DNA of 64,000 bases from Variovorax paradoxus (lineage in GTDB: Bacteria; Pseudomonadota; Gammaproteobacteria; Burkholderiales; Burkholderiaceae_C). The position numbers and the translations under genes are program-made. Of the stretch, positions 16,539 through 25,256 are shown piece after piece. The DNA lies in the NCBI RefSeq assembly GCF_009498455.1, contig NZ_CP045644.1, positions 4,219,001-4,283,000 on the forward strand. Reading direction: 5' to 3'. The number at the start of each line of letters is the position of its first letter. Position 1 is the first letter of the stretch. The notes under the pieces were generated by a model. The model made no database searches. It saw only the letters and a list, made by a program, of their open reading frames with translations, and was not told the DNA's origin.

Positions 16539-17879
16539 TCAGGGCGTGCCAGTCCTTGCGCGTGTCATGTGCGCCAGGGTCGCACTGGTCAGGGCTCTCA
16601 CCCCGATGCGCATCGCGGATTCATCGATGGTGAACAACGGCGAATGATTGGTCGGGCCCGCCCGATCGGGGTATGGCGAGGCGTTCAGGATCCAGAACAC
16701 CACCGGCACGCCCGTGCCGCCGAAGGCGCCAAAGTCTTCCGATCCCATCGACGGCAAGATCTCCGCGACCTTGTCTTTTCCTGCTGCAGCCTTCAATGCA
16801 TCGACGAGCGCCATCGTGCTGGGCGCATCGTTGACAAGCACGCCGTAGCCCCCGCCGGTGTCGATGCGCACGTTGGCCTTGACGCCGTAGCTGGCCGCGA
16901 TGTGCTCGGCCTTCATGCGAATCTGCTCGTGGGCGACCTTCTGGTTCTGCGTCGACAGCGCGCGTACCGTGCCCGAGAGTTCAGCGGTCTCGGGCAGGAT
17001 GTTGAAACGGTTGCCGCTTTGCAGCATGCCCACCGTCACCACGGTGGCGCCGCCATCGATCGTCGGGTTGGTGCGGTGGCTGACGATGTTCTGCAAGCCC
17101 AGGGCAATTTCCGCCGCCGCCAACATGGGAGAGTTGGCCGCCCATGGCGCGGCGCCATGCCCGCCAGCGCCGTTGAGCTTGATGTTGAACACGTCGATGC
17201 TGGCCAGCATGGCGCCCGGTCGATACGAGATGGAGCCCTTGGGCGCCTGTGCGCCGATGTGCTGGCCCAAGACGACATCGACCTTCGGATTGTCCAGAAC
17301 GCCCGCCTTGACCATCGCCAGCGCACCGCTGGGGTCTTCGGCGCCAGGGCCGATCTCTTCGGCCGGCTGGAACAGGAAGACCACCGTGCCGGGCAGATCC
17401 TCTCGCAGGGCCGACAGGGCTTGGGCCGCGCCCAGCAACATGGCCACATGGGTGTCGTGGCCGCAGGCATGCGACACCGGAACTTCCTGGCCGCGCCAGA
17501 GGGCCTTGGCCGTCGAACGGAACGGCAGGTTGTTGCGCTCCTCGACAGGCAGGGCGTCCATGTCGGCGCGCAACGCAACCACCGGGCCGGGCTTGCCGCC
17601 CCGCAAGACGGCCTTGATGCCGGTCCTGGCGATGCCGGTCTGGACTTCGATGCCTGGGATCTTGCCCAATGCGGCCGCAATGTACTTGGCCGTTTCGACT
17701 TCTGCATACGCAAGTTCGGGATGCTGATGGAGATGGCGACGCCACGCGATGACGTCGGACTCGGCCGCATCGGACAAGGCGAGCGCGCGCTCGAGCAAGG
17801 GCTGCGGTGTCGCCGCGGAAGCGGTGGCCATTTGCATGGCGATGGCCGCTGCACACAGGAGTGGTTTCAGGACGTTCAC
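16539..17879 (-). CDS. Exported M20-family amidohydrolase (hippurate hydrolase-like)
   Basis: A 446-residue zinc amidohydrolase. The GTG start at 17879 was chosen because it opens a clean signal peptide (VNVLKPLLCAAAIAM..., cut near ASA) with an AAGGA element upstream. Metal and catalytic motifs follow the M20 order: HACGHDTHVAML, FQPAEEIGPGAED with the Glu pair, and LGQHIGA. The late MGSEDFGAFGGTGVP and NHSPLFTIDES complete the active site. Related enzymes remove acyl groups from N-acyl amino acids or indole-acetyl conjugates. Export to the periplasm is less usual for this family, which is mostly cytoplasmic. Confidence 0.9.
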   Translation of the reverse strand: MNVLKPLLCAAAIAMQMATASAATPQPLLERALALSDAAESDVIAWRRHLHQHPELAYAEVETAKYIAAALGKIPGIEVQTGIARTGIKAVLRGGKPGPVVALRADMDALPVEERNNLPFRSTAKALWRGQEVPVSHACGHDTHVAMLLGAAQALSALREDLPGTVVFLFQPAEEIGPGAEDPSGALAMVKAGVLDNPKVDVVLGQHIGAQAPKGSISYRPGAMLASIDVFNIKLNGAGGHGAAPWAANSPMLAAAEIALGLQNIVSHRTNPTIDGGATVVTVGMLQSGNRFNILPETAELSGTVRALSTQNQKVAHEQIRMKAEHIAASYGVKANVRIDTGGGYGVLVNDAPSTMALVDALKAAAGKDKVAEILPSMGSEDFGAFGGTGVPVVFWILNASPYPDRAGPTNHSPLFTIDESAMRIGVRALTSATLAHMTRARTGTP

Positions 17880-18128
17880 GGTGTCGCTTTTCCTTCTGAT
17901 GGATGTGAGGGTGTGAAATCTTGCGAAGATGAAGCTGCGTTGCGTCCCCGTGCAGCGCCGGTGGCCAGCTGACATCCAGCTTCCGAGGGCGGTTCACTGT
18001 AGGTGGACACCTCCCGGACGTTCCTCCCGAAACTACAAAGCACCTTTTCATCCCTTGATGCATGCCGCCGAGCCCGCGCTCCTAAACTGGGGAAAGCCAT
18101 CTCGGCACCCCATTCAGGAGACATCGCC

Positions 18129-19088
18129 ATGCAATCCCGGAAGCGCCTCGGCGGCTTTCTGCTCGGCCTCGTCCTCGCCGTCGGCACGGCGCAGGCCCAG
18201 CAACCCCTTCGCATCGTCGTGCCCTTTGCGGCCGGCGGCGGCACCGACCAGTACGCGCGCCTCCTGGCCGCGGAGCTGACCAAGCGCGGTACCCAGACCA
18301 TCGTCGACAACAAGCCCGGCGCCAGCGGCATCCTGGCCGCCGACAACGTCGCGCGTTCCAAGCCGGACGGCACCACGGTGCTCATGAGTTCGCTGAGCAT
18401 CCTGGCCAGCAACACCGTGATGTATGACAAGCTGCCCTACGACCCGGTGAAGAGCTTCGCGCCGGTCACGCAGATCGCCTACCAGCCGACCATCGTCGTG
18501 GGGCGCTCGGACCTGCCCTACAAGAACATCAAGGAGATGGTGGCCTACGCCAAGGCCCATCCGGACAAGATCAACCGCGGCTCGCCGGGCGCCTCCATCC
18601 TGACCAACCTGGCGCCGCTGGCCTTCGAGGGCATGGCCGGCATCCGCACGACGCACATTCCGTTCAATGGCGATTCGCCCGGCCTGCAGGCGATGCTGGG
18701 CAGCCAGATCGACATCCAGGGGACCTCCATCACCGGCCCGCTGCAGCACGTCAAGGCGGGCAAGATGCGCGTGCTGGGCGTCATGGACACCAAGCGCCTG
18801 CCCCAGGTGCCCGATGCACCCACGTTCAAGGAGCAGGGCTACGACATCGAGGCGCTGCTGTGGTACGCGCTGTCCGCGCCGGCCGCCACGCCCAAGGACA
18901 CCATCGACAAGCTCAATCGCGCGGTCAACCAGGTGCTGGTCGATCCCGACTTCATTGCACGTTCGCAGGCGATCGGCATGGAGCCGCGCGGCGGCACGCC
19001 GCAGGCGCTGGCGGCCTATGTGAAGGCCGAGACCGAGCGCTGGGTGCCGTTGCTCCAGCGCCTGGACCTGCCCAAGCAGGGGCATTGA
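18129..19088 (+). CDS. Bug-family solute-binding protein (paralogue of the gene at 22268)
   Basis: A 319-residue Bug/TctC-like receptor. The ATG at 18129 follows CAGGAG and opens a signal peptide ending GTAQA. Family landmarks are VVPFAAGGGTDQYARLLA, NKPGASGILAADNVA and LPYKNIKEMVAYAK; the C-terminus is LPKQGH. It is strikingly similar along its whole length to the convergent Bug protein at 22268-23230, including KINRGSPGA and RLPQVPDAPTFKEQG, so the two are recent paralogues. It is directly followed by an SDR gene (stop and ATG adjacent). Confidence 0.92.
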   Translation: MQSRKRLGGFLLGLVLAVGTAQAQQPLRIVVPFAAGGGTDQYARLLAAELTKRGTQTIVDNKPGASGILAADNVARSKPDGTTVLMSSLSILASNTVMYDKLPYDPVKSFAPVTQIAYQPTIVVGRSDLPYKNIKEMVAYAKAHPDKINRGSPGASILTNLAPLAFEGMAGIRTTHIPFNGDSPGLQAMLGSQIDIQGTSITGPLQHVKAGKMRVLGVMDTKRLPQVPDAPTFKEQGYDIEALLWYALSAPAATPKDTIDKLNRAVNQVLVDPDFIARSQAIGMEPRGGTPQALAAYVKAETERWVPLLQRLDLPKQGH

Positions 19089-19847
19089 ATGCATCGGTTG
19101 TTCCATGACACGGTGGCTCTGGTCAGCGGGGCGAGCCAGGGCATCGGCTTCGCCATTGCGATCCGCCTGCTGGAGGCCGGCTGTCGCGTGGCATTGACGG
19201 ACGTTGATGCCGACAAAACGCGCGAGGCCGCCGCGCGCACGGGCCATGCCGCCGACCGCGTGCGCCCGTACGCGCTGGACGTGCGCGACGCCGCGCAATG
19301 CGAGGCCGTGGTGGCCGACCTGCAGCAAGCCTGGGGCCCCGTGGGCGTGCTCGTGAACAACGCGGGCGTCGGTGGCCGCAGCGCGGCGTTCGAGGCGCAG
19401 TCGCTCTCGGATGACATCGACCACGTGATGGCGGTGAACGTCAAGGGCGTGCTCAACCTGACGGTGGCATGCACCGAAGGCCTGCGCAAGACGCGGGGTG
19501 CCATCGTCAATGTGGCGTCCATCACGTCGCTTGTCGCGACCTCGGCCCACATGGCCTATGGCGCGTCGAAGGGGGCGGTCGGCCAGCTCACGAAATTCCT
19601 GGCGCGTGACTTCGGACCGCATGGCGTGCGCGTCAATGCTGTTGCGCCGGGCCTGGTCATGACACCGATGACCGCCCACATCGCCGATGACGCCGAGCGT
19701 CACGAGCGGATGGTGCGCCGCACATTCCTGCGCCGCGTGGGCGATCCGCAGGACATCGCGGGCCCCGTGGTGTTCCTGGCGTCGGAGCATGCGCGCTACG
19801 TCACCGGAACCATCCTGCCGGTCGACGGCGGCTACACCGCCAACTGA
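19089..19847 (+). CDS. SDR family oxidoreductase
   Basis: A 252-residue classical SDR. Motifs are SGASQGIGFAIA (cofactor loop), VLVNNAGVGG, and the catalytic Ser/Tyr/Lys in SITSLVATSAHMAYGASKG, with the C-terminal LPVDGGYTAN. ALTDVDADK after strand two suggests NAD(H). The ATG follows the Bug stop with no gap, and the CoA-transferase gene begins 90 bp later, so the three are probably one transcript. The redox step served is unknown; a 3-hydroxyacyl-CoA or alcohol step would fit the CoA-transferase context. Confidence 0.88.
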   Translation: MHRLFHDTVALVSGASQGIGFAIAIRLLEAGCRVALTDVDADKTREAAARTGHAADRVRPYALDVRDAAQCEAVVADLQQAWGPVGVLVNNAGVGGRSAAFEAQSLSDDIDHVMAVNVKGVLNLTVACTEGLRKTRGAIVNVASITSLVATSAHMAYGASKGAVGQLTKFLARDFGPHGVRVNAVAPGLVMTPMTAHIADDAERHERMVRRTFLRRVGDPQDIAGPVVFLASEHARYVTGTILPVDGGYTAN

Positions 19848-19937
19848 CGGATGTCGCGCGGCTGCGCCGTGCGCGATCGTCCGGCGATCGCCTGGGCAAA
19901 TGGCGAACCGCATCGAAGACAAGACCCGAGAACCCAA

Positions 19938-21146
19938 ATGAACCCAACTTTCATGCAACCCCTTGCCGGCGTGCGCGTGCTGGACCTGTCCCGCGTCATG
20001 GCCGGCCCTCTGTGTGGCATGGCGCTGGCCGACCTGGGCGCCGACGTGATCAAGGTCGAGCACCCCGAGCGCGGCGACGACACGCGCGACTGGGGCGTGC
20101 GCATCGGCAGCCACAACACGTCCTACTTCAACAGCTGCAACCGCAACAAGCGCTCCATCTGCGTGGACCTGCAGGACAAGGAGGGCCAGGACATCGTGCG
20201 CAAGCTCGCGGCGCAGTGCGACGTGGTCATCCAGAACTTCAAGTACGGCGGCGCGCAGAAGATGGGCCTGGGCTACGACGACCTGCGCAAGCTCAACCCG
20301 AAGCTCATCTACTGCTCGATCTCGGGCTACTCGGTGCTCAGCGAGGAAAAAGCGCGGCCAGGCTACGACCTCGTGATCCAGGGCGAAACCGGCTTGATGG
20401 CCATGAACGGCGAAGAAGGCCAGGGCCCGCTGAAGTTCGGCATTGCCGCGGTCGACATGTTCACCGGCATGTATTCGGCGCAGGCCATCCTGGCCGTGCT
20501 CTATGAGCGCACGCGCACCGGCGAGGGCCGCCACATCCAGATGTCGCTGTACGACAGCGGGATGATGATCACCTCGTACTACGGGCTCACGGCCTGGCTC
20601 AACAAAGGCGACCCCGCCAAGTTCGGCAACTCGCATCCGTCGATCGTGCCGTACGGCGTGTTCGAGGCCGCGGACGGCCCGGTGGTGATCGCGGTCGGCA
20701 ACAACGGCCAGTTCAGGAAGTTCTGCGACGAAGTGATTTTTTGCCCCGAGCTGCCGGTCGATCCGAAGTTCGCCACCAACACCGAACGCTCGAAGCACCG
20801 GCACGAGTTGCTGCCGCTGCTGCTCGCGAAGATCGGGCAGTTCTCGCGCGCCGATCTCATCGCGCGCATGAACTCGGCGGGCATTCCCTGCGGCGAGGTG
20901 CTTGGCCTGTACGACGCGCTGCAGTCCGACCGCACGGCGCAGACGCAGGTCTGGCACCGCTTCGAAGACACGCAGGCGGGGCCGCAGGCCGTCCACGCGC
21001 CGCCCTACATCATCGACGGCGCACGCGCGGGCGTGCGCCACCATCCGCCGCACCTGGGGGAGCACACGGCCGAAGTGCTGCGTGAGCTGCTCGACATGGG
21101 CGACGGCCAACTTGATTCCCTGAGCCAAAGAAGCGTCATCAAATGA
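19938..21146 (+). CDS. CaiB/BaiF family (type III) CoA-transferase
   Basis: A 402-residue family III CoA-transferase, which moves CoA between carboxylic acids through an aspartyl-CoA thioester. The opening LAGVRVLDLSRVMAGP and ADLGADVIKVE are diagnostic. The predicted catalytic Asp144 lies in RPGYDLVIQG, and late motifs include SNPSI-like NSHPSIVPYGVF. An alternative ATG at 19953 would remove five residues. Located between SDR and Bug genes and coupled to the following Bug gene by ATGA, it suggests that the compound bound by the Bug receptor(s) is an acid activated by CoA transfer, for example from succinyl-CoA. Confidence 0.92.
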   Translation: MNPTFMQPLAGVRVLDLSRVMAGPLCGMALADLGADVIKVEHPERGDDTRDWGVRIGSHNTSYFNSCNRNKRSICVDLQDKEGQDIVRKLAAQCDVVIQNFKYGGAQKMGLGYDDLRKLNPKLIYCSISGYSVLSEEKARPGYDLVIQGETGLMAMNGEEGQGPLKFGIAAVDMFTGMYSAQAILAVLYERTRTGEGRHIQMSLYDSGMMITSYYGLTAWLNKGDPAKFGNSHPSIVPYGVFEAADGPVVIAVGNNGQFRKFCDEVIFCPELPVDPKFATNTERSKHRHELLPLLLAKIGQFSRADLIARMNSAGIPCGEVLGLYDALQSDRTAQTQVWHRFEDTQAGPQAVHAPPYIIDGARAGVRHHPPHLGEHTAEVLRELLDMGDGQLDSLSQRSVIK

Positions 21147-22162
21147 AATTGCATCGCATGCGCGAAACCGAACCCGCCGCCCCGCGCCGGCTCCTGCTGA
21201 AGTCGTGCCTCGCGGCCGGCGCGGCGCCCTGGTTGGCGTCGCTGTCCGGTGGCGCCAACGCGGCGAGCCGCTGGCCCGAGAAAACCGTTCGCATGGTCGT
21301 GGCCTTTCCGGCCGGCGGCCCGACCGATGCGACCGCGCGCCTGGTCGCGCAGAAGCTGACCGGCGCGCTCGGCCAGTCCGTCATCGTGGACAACCGCCCC
21401 GGCGCCTCGGGGTCCATCGGCACCGCGTCGCTGATCAAGTCGGCGCCCGACGGCTACACGGTGTCGATGTTCGGCATGCCCGCGTTGGTCGCACCGATCG
21501 TCTACAGGAACAACCAGTACGACGTGCGCAAGGACTTCACCTGCGTGGCGTCGGTCTACGACCTGCCGCTGGTCTTGATGATCAACCCGCTGGTGCTGCC
21601 GGGCGTGAACGATCTCAAGGGCTTCATTGCGGCCGCCAAGGCGCAGCCGGTCAACTACTCCACCGCGGGGTCGGGCAGCATCGGCCATCTGGCGATGGAG
21701 CAACTCAAGGACATGGGCGGCTTTCCGATGCAGCACGTGGGCTACAAGGGCAGCGCGCCGGCCATCACCGACCTGCTGGGCGGGCAGATCGGCGCCATGT
21801 TCGTCGACCTGGTCGCGGCCATGCCGCACATCCGCAGCGGTCGGCTCAAGGCACTGGCGCTCGGCTCTGCCGATGCACGGGCCTTCCTGCCCGAGGTGCC
21901 GTCCGTCGCGCAGCAAGGCTTCGCCGGTTTCAACGTGAGCAGCTGGAGCGGCCTGATCGTGCCCAACGGCACGCCGGCCGCCGTGGTGACCCGGCTCGAT
22001 TCGGAACTGCGCCGCATCCTGGCCGAAGCGGACACGAAGCGCGGGCTCGAAAACATCGGCGCGCTCAGCGCCTACCAGCCGCCCGAAGTCATGAAGCGCC
22101 GGATGGCCAGCGAGTTCGAGCGCTGGAACAAGGTGGCGTCGGAGAAGGACATCTCGATCTGA
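21143..22162 (+). CDS. Bug-family solute-binding protein
   Basis: A 339-residue Bug/TctC-like protein. The N-terminus carries a PRRLLLKS motif before the hydrophobic stretch, which looks like a Tat signal peptide, unlike the Sec signals of its neighbours. Family segments are VVAFPAGGPTDATARLVA, DNRPGASGSIGTA and VNYSTAGSGSIGHLAMEQL. It belongs to a different Bug subgroup from the genes at 18129 and 22268 (shorter shared motifs, different C-terminus). The start overlaps the CoA-transferase stop by 4 bp. A strong hairpin follows at 22202-22248. Confidence 0.92.
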   Translation: MKLHRMRETEPAAPRRLLLKSCLAAGAAPWLASLSGGANAASRWPEKTVRMVVAFPAGGPTDATARLVAQKLTGALGQSVIVDNRPGASGSIGTASLIKSAPDGYTVSMFGMPALVAPIVYRNNQYDVRKDFTCVASVYDLPLVLMINPLVLPGVNDLKGFIAAAKAQPVNYSTAGSGSIGHLAMEQLKDMGGFPMQHVGYKGSAPAITDLLGGQIGAMFVDLVAAMPHIRSGRLKALALGSADARAFLPEVPSVAQQGFAGFNVSSWSGLIVPNGTPAAVVTRLDSELRRILAEADTKRGLENIGALSAYQPPEVMKRRMASEFERWNKVASEKDISI

Positions 22163-22201
22163 TTGGGGGTTGGCGCCCTCGGGTGCCGGCGCCATCGCAG
22201 T

Positions 22202-22248
22202 AACGCCCCGGAACCCGAAGCCCTTGGAGGCTCGGGTTGCGGGGCGTT
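22202..22248. terminator. Strong bidirectional hairpin between convergent Bug genes
   Basis: AACGCCCCG (22202-22210) pairs with CGGGGCGTT (22240-22248), then one mismatch, then AACCCGA (22212-22218) pairs with TCGGGTT (22232-22238); the loop is about 13 nt with a further GC-rich core. A 16-bp stem with a single mismatch in a 105-bp convergent spacer is good support for a two-way terminator, although the T-run is only two bases. Confidence 0.65.
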
Positions 22249-22267
22249 GTGCATCGGGACCCGAGGA

Positions 22268-23230
22268 TCAGTGCGATTGCTTGGGCAGGTTCAGGCTGCG
22301 CAGGATCGGCAGCCAGCGGTCCGCCTCGACCTTGATGAACCGGGCCAGTTCTTCGGGCGTGCCGCCGCGCGGCTCCATGCCGATGGCGCGGGCACGGGCG
22401 ATGAACTCGGGGTCGGCGATCACCTGGTTCACGGCCTTGTTCAGCCGATCGATCACCGGCTTGGGCGTGCCGGTGGGAACCGAAAGCGAGTACCACAGCG
22501 TGGCTTCCATGTCGAAGCCCTGTTCCTTGAACGTGGGAGCGTCGGGCACCTGCGGCAGGCGTTGTGCGTCCATCACGCCGAGCACGCGCAACTTGCCCGA
22601 CTTCACGTAGGGCAGCGACCCCGTGATCGACGTGCCGTGGATGTCGATCTGGTTGCCCAGCAGGGCCTGCAACGCGGGGGCGTCGCCGTTGAAAGGAATG
22701 TGCAAGGTGCTGATGCCTTGTTCCTTTTCGAAAGCGATGGGTGCCAGGTTGGTCAGGATGGCCGCGCCGGGCGAACCGCGGTTGATCTTGCCGGGGTGCT
22801 GCCTGGCGTAGGCCACCATTTCCTTGATGTTCTTGTAGGGCAGGTCGGTGCGACCCACGACGATGGCGGGCTGGTAGGCGATCTGCGTGACGGGCGCGAA
22901 GTCCTTCACCGGGTCGTACGGCAGCTTCTCGTAGAGCACGCTGTTGTTCGCGAGCGTGCCCAGCGACGACACGAGCACGGTTTGCCCGTCCGGCTTGGCG
23001 CGCGCCACGTAGTCGGCCGCCAGGATGCCGCTGGCGCCGGGCTTGTTCTCGATGATGACGTTCAGGCCCTGCTTGTTGAGCTCCTGGGCCAGGATGCGGC
23101 AGTACTGGTCGGTGCCGCCACCGGCCGCAAAGGGCACGACGAGACGGGTCACCTGCTGGGCAAGGGCGAGGGCCGGGGCGAGTGCGCAGGCCCCCAGCGC
23201 CAACCCCATGGCGAGTTTGCGATAGCTCAT
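22268..23230 (-). CDS. Bug-family solute-binding protein (paralogue of the gene at 18129)
   Basis: A 320-residue Bug/TctC-like receptor with a Sec signal peptide (ALALA before QQVTRLVV). It matches the protein at 18129-19088 nearly block by block (VPFAAGGGTDQY, ENKPGASGILAADYVA, LPYDPVKDFAPVTQIAYQP, C-terminal LPKQSH), so it arose by duplication and now lies in inverted orientation about 4 kb away. It stands alone on the - strand, divergent from the SMP-30 gene. A perfect palindrome sits 17 bp upstream of its start. Confidence 0.92.
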   Translation of the reverse strand: MSYRKLAMGLALGACALAPALALAQQVTRLVVPFAAGGGTDQYCRILAQELNKQGLNVIIENKPGASGILAADYVARAKPDGQTVLVSSLGTLANNSVLYEKLPYDPVKDFAPVTQIAYQPAIVVGRTDLPYKNIKEMVAYARQHPGKINRGSPGAAILTNLAPIAFEKEQGISTLHIPFNGDAPALQALLGNQIDIHGTSITGSLPYVKSGKLRVLGVMDAQRLPQVPDAPTFKEQGFDMEATLWYSLSVPTGTPKPVIDRLNKAVNQVIADPEFIARARAIGMEPRGGTPEELARFIKVEADRWLPILRSLNLPKQSH

Positions 23231-23247
23231 TCTTGTCTCCTGTTCTG

Positions 23248-23260
23248 GTTCGAATCGAAC
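23248..23260. promoter_or_regulatory. Perfect palindrome upstream of the Bug gene
   Basis: GTTCGA-A-TCGAAC is a perfect 13-bp dyad (6-bp arms around one A) in the divergent spacer between the Bug gene (- strand, start 23230) and the SMP-30 gene (+, start 23368). Its size suits a dimeric repressor or a LysR/TetR-type protein. No regulator gene adjoins this pair directly; the nearest is the LysR gene at 24246. Confidence 0.4.
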
Positions 23261-23367
23261 GCTGGATTCAGTCTAGAGCGCAGCCCCCGGTGGTGGTCTG
23301 CAAGGAATGAAAAGCAGCTTTGCGGGATGCGCCGGCAGGGGCGCCAGTGCGCCCGCACACTTGCCCG

Positions 23368-24249
23368 ATGACCGTGAAGATCACCCGGGTCGGGACGACC
23401 CAAGACCAATTGGGCGAGAGCCCCTGCTGGGATGCCGATGCGCAGGCGCTGAACTGGATCGACGCGCTGGCCGGCACGCTGTGGCGGCTGAAGCCCGGGG
23501 CAGGGCTGCCCGAGCAGCACCCCTTGCCCGCGCCCGTGGGGTCGATCGCGCCGTGCCGCAGCGAGGCCGTCGTGGTGGCGCTGCGCCACAGCTTTGCGCG
23601 CTATGACTTCGCCACGCGCACGCTGGCGCACCTGGCCCGCATTCCCGTGGACCATCCGAACGTCCGCTTCAACGATGGAAAGTGCGATCCGGCGGGCAAC
23701 TTCCTGGCGGGCACCATGCACGTCGATCGGCAGGCCGGCGAGGCGGTGAAGGGCGGGCTCTACAGGTTGCGCCCCGACCTGCGCGTGGAGCACCTGGCCG
23801 ACGACATCGGCTTTGCCAACGGGCCTTGTTTCAGCCCCGACGGCCGCGTGCTGTACCTGGCCGACAGCCTGGAGCGAACCCTCTGGGCCTATGACTACGA
23901 CCCGGACGGCCCCTTGCGCAACAAGCGCCTGTTCGCGAAGACGCACGCGTTCGACTCCGGGCCCGACGGGGCGACGGTCGATGCGCAAGGGTTCCTCTGG
24001 ACGGTGCTGACGCGTGCCGCCAAGCTGGCGCGCTATGCGCCGGACGGCACGCTGGAGCGCCTCGTCGAGCTGCCGGTGAGCTACCCGACGAGCATCTGCT
24101 TCGGTGGGGCCCGCCTGGAGCACATGTACCTGACCAGCATTTCACGCAGCGCGCGGCTGGAGGGCAACCAGGCGCAGGATGGCGGGCTGTTCGTGATCAC
24201 GGGCCTGCCCGCCACGGGGCGGCTGCCCGATCGCTTCGCAGACGTCTAG
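23368..24249 (+). CDS. SMP-30/gluconolactonase family lactonase
   Basis: A 293-residue six-bladed beta-propeller of the SMP-30/regucalcin family, usually a divalent-metal lactonase for sugar acids or similar lactones. Metal ligands are visible in LGESPCWDADAQALNW (Glu), FNDGKCDPAGNFLAG (Asn/Asp) and FANGPCFSPDGRVLYLADS (Asn, Asp). The ATG at 23368 was chosen because it begins at the conserved first strand; an upstream in-frame start adds 16 residues with no family match. Its stop overlaps that of the LysR gene by 3 bp on the opposite strand, so transcription converges here. Confidence 0.9.
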   Translation: MTVKITRVGTTQDQLGESPCWDADAQALNWIDALAGTLWRLKPGAGLPEQHPLPAPVGSIAPCRSEAVVVALRHSFARYDFATRTLAHLARIPVDHPNVRFNDGKCDPAGNFLAGTMHVDRQAGEAVKGGLYRLRPDLRVEHLADDIGFANGPCFSPDGRVLYLADSLERTLWAYDYDPDGPLRNKRLFAKTHAFDSGPDGATVDAQGFLWTVLTRAAKLARYAPDGTLERLVELPVSYPTSICFGGARLEHMYLTSISRSARLEGNQAQDGGLFVITGLPATGRLPDRFADV

Positions 24250-25154
24250 CGCGCTTCGCTTCTGAGTGCGTCCGCCACGTAGTCCACGAAGGCGCGCACC
24301 TTCAGCGGCAGCACGCGGCTCTGCCGGAAGACGGCGAAGACGCCGTTGGAAAACGCCCGCACGGCAAAGCGGTAGTCGGGCAGCAGCCGCACCAGCGTGC
24401 CGTCGCGCAGGTCGTCGCGCACGGTGGCCTCGGAGAGCAGCGCCACGCCCATGCCGCCGATGGCGGCCAGCCGCAGCAGCTCGCCGTTGTTGGCACTCAG
24501 CACGCCCTGGATGGCCAGTTCCTGCTGCTCACCCGCCGGGTCGATGTACTTCCAGGTGATGACCTCGCGCTCGCGCCGGTAGGTGAGGCAGCGCACCTGC
24601 GGCAGGTCGCTGGGGTGGCGGATGCGCGAGTAGGTCTTCACGAAGGCCGGGCTGGCGACCAGCACCTCGTCGCTGGACTGCAGCCGCTTGATGACGAAGC
24701 CCGAATCGTTGGACTCGCCCGTGCGGATGTCGACGTCGAAGTCGTGCTCCACCAGGTTGATCGGATGCTCGGAGAGCTCGAGCTCGACGCGGATGTCCGG
24801 ATAGAGCTCCGCGAAGCGCGGCAGCAGCGGTGCGAGCACGCGCAGGCCGATGTGCGTTCGCGAATGCACGCGCAGCCGGCCTTCGGGCCGCTGGCGTGCG
24901 TTGTGCACCGCCTGCTCGGCCTCGCTCATGAGTTCCAGCATGGCCTCGGCCCGCTCCAGGAAGGCCTGGCCGGCTTCGGTCACCTTGAGGTTGCGGCTGG
25001 TGCGGTCCACCAGTTGCACGCCCAGTTCTTCTTCCAATGCGCTGATGCGCCGCGAGATGGTGGCGGGCGACAGGCTGAGGCTGCGGGCCGCGGCCGAGAG
25101 GCTGCCTTTGCGCTGGGTGGCCACAAAGATGCGCAGCGAGTCGAGGGCCTTCAT
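24246..25154 (-). CDS. LysR family transcriptional regulator
   Basis: A 302-residue LysR regulator: winged helix at the N-terminus (LDSLRIFVATQRKGSLSAAA with SLSLSPATISRRISALEEEL) and an effector-binding domain after about residue 90. The ATG at 25154 starts at the family's usual position; an upstream start would add 14 residues. It is of the DsdC/CrgA-like type often found beside oxidoreductases. It is divergent from the ten-gene monooxygenase/acyl-CoA operon (102-bp spacer containing the dyad 25163-25181) and is the best candidate for its regulator. Confidence 0.92.
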   Translation of the reverse strand: MKALDSLRIFVATQRKGSLSAAARSLSLSPATISRRISALEEELGVQLVDRTSRNLKVTEAGQAFLERAEAMLELMSEAEQAVHNARQRPEGRLRVHSRTHIGLRVLAPLLPRFAELYPDIRVELELSEHPINLVEHDFDVDIRTGESNDSGFVIKRLQSSDEVLVASPAFVKTYSRIRHPSDLPQVRCLTYRREREVITWKYIDPAGEQQELAIQGVLSANNGELLRLAAIGGMGVALLSEATVRDDLRDGTLVRLLPDYRFAVRAFSNGVFAVFRQSRVLPLKVRAFVDYVADALRSEAR

Positions 25155-25162
25155 TTCGAAAG

Positions 25163-25181
25163 ACGCAAAGAAGCTGTGCGT
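25163..25181. promoter_or_regulatory. Dyad in LysR/monooxygenase spacer, candidate LysR box
   Basis: ACGCA (25163-25167) and TGCGT (25177-25181) form a perfect dyad with 9 nt between the arms. It lies 9 bp from the LysR start and about 75 bp upstream of the monooxygenase start, the usual place for an autoregulatory LysR site. Confidence 0.35.
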
Positions 25182-25256
25182 TCGCTGGTGATCCACGCAG
25201 GCGTTGAGTTCCTACGATGGACCTCGATCAATACCAGCCAACCAGGAGCAACAGCG

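Noticed and set aside
18114..21128. A very long open frame (about 1000 codons) on the - strand opposite the Bug, SDR and CoA-transferase genes
   Set aside because: It is rich in Arg, His and Ala and shows no family motif, while three recognisable proteins with correct motifs lie on the + strand. High GC content makes such antisense frames common; the same applies to long - strand frames opposite 27058-29601 and 30289-32505.
23247..23256. GGTTCGAATC looks like the T-loop of a tRNA
   Set aside because: The bases on both sides do not form a T-stem, and no anticodon or D-arm is found upstream on either strand. The segment is part of the palindrome 23248-23260.
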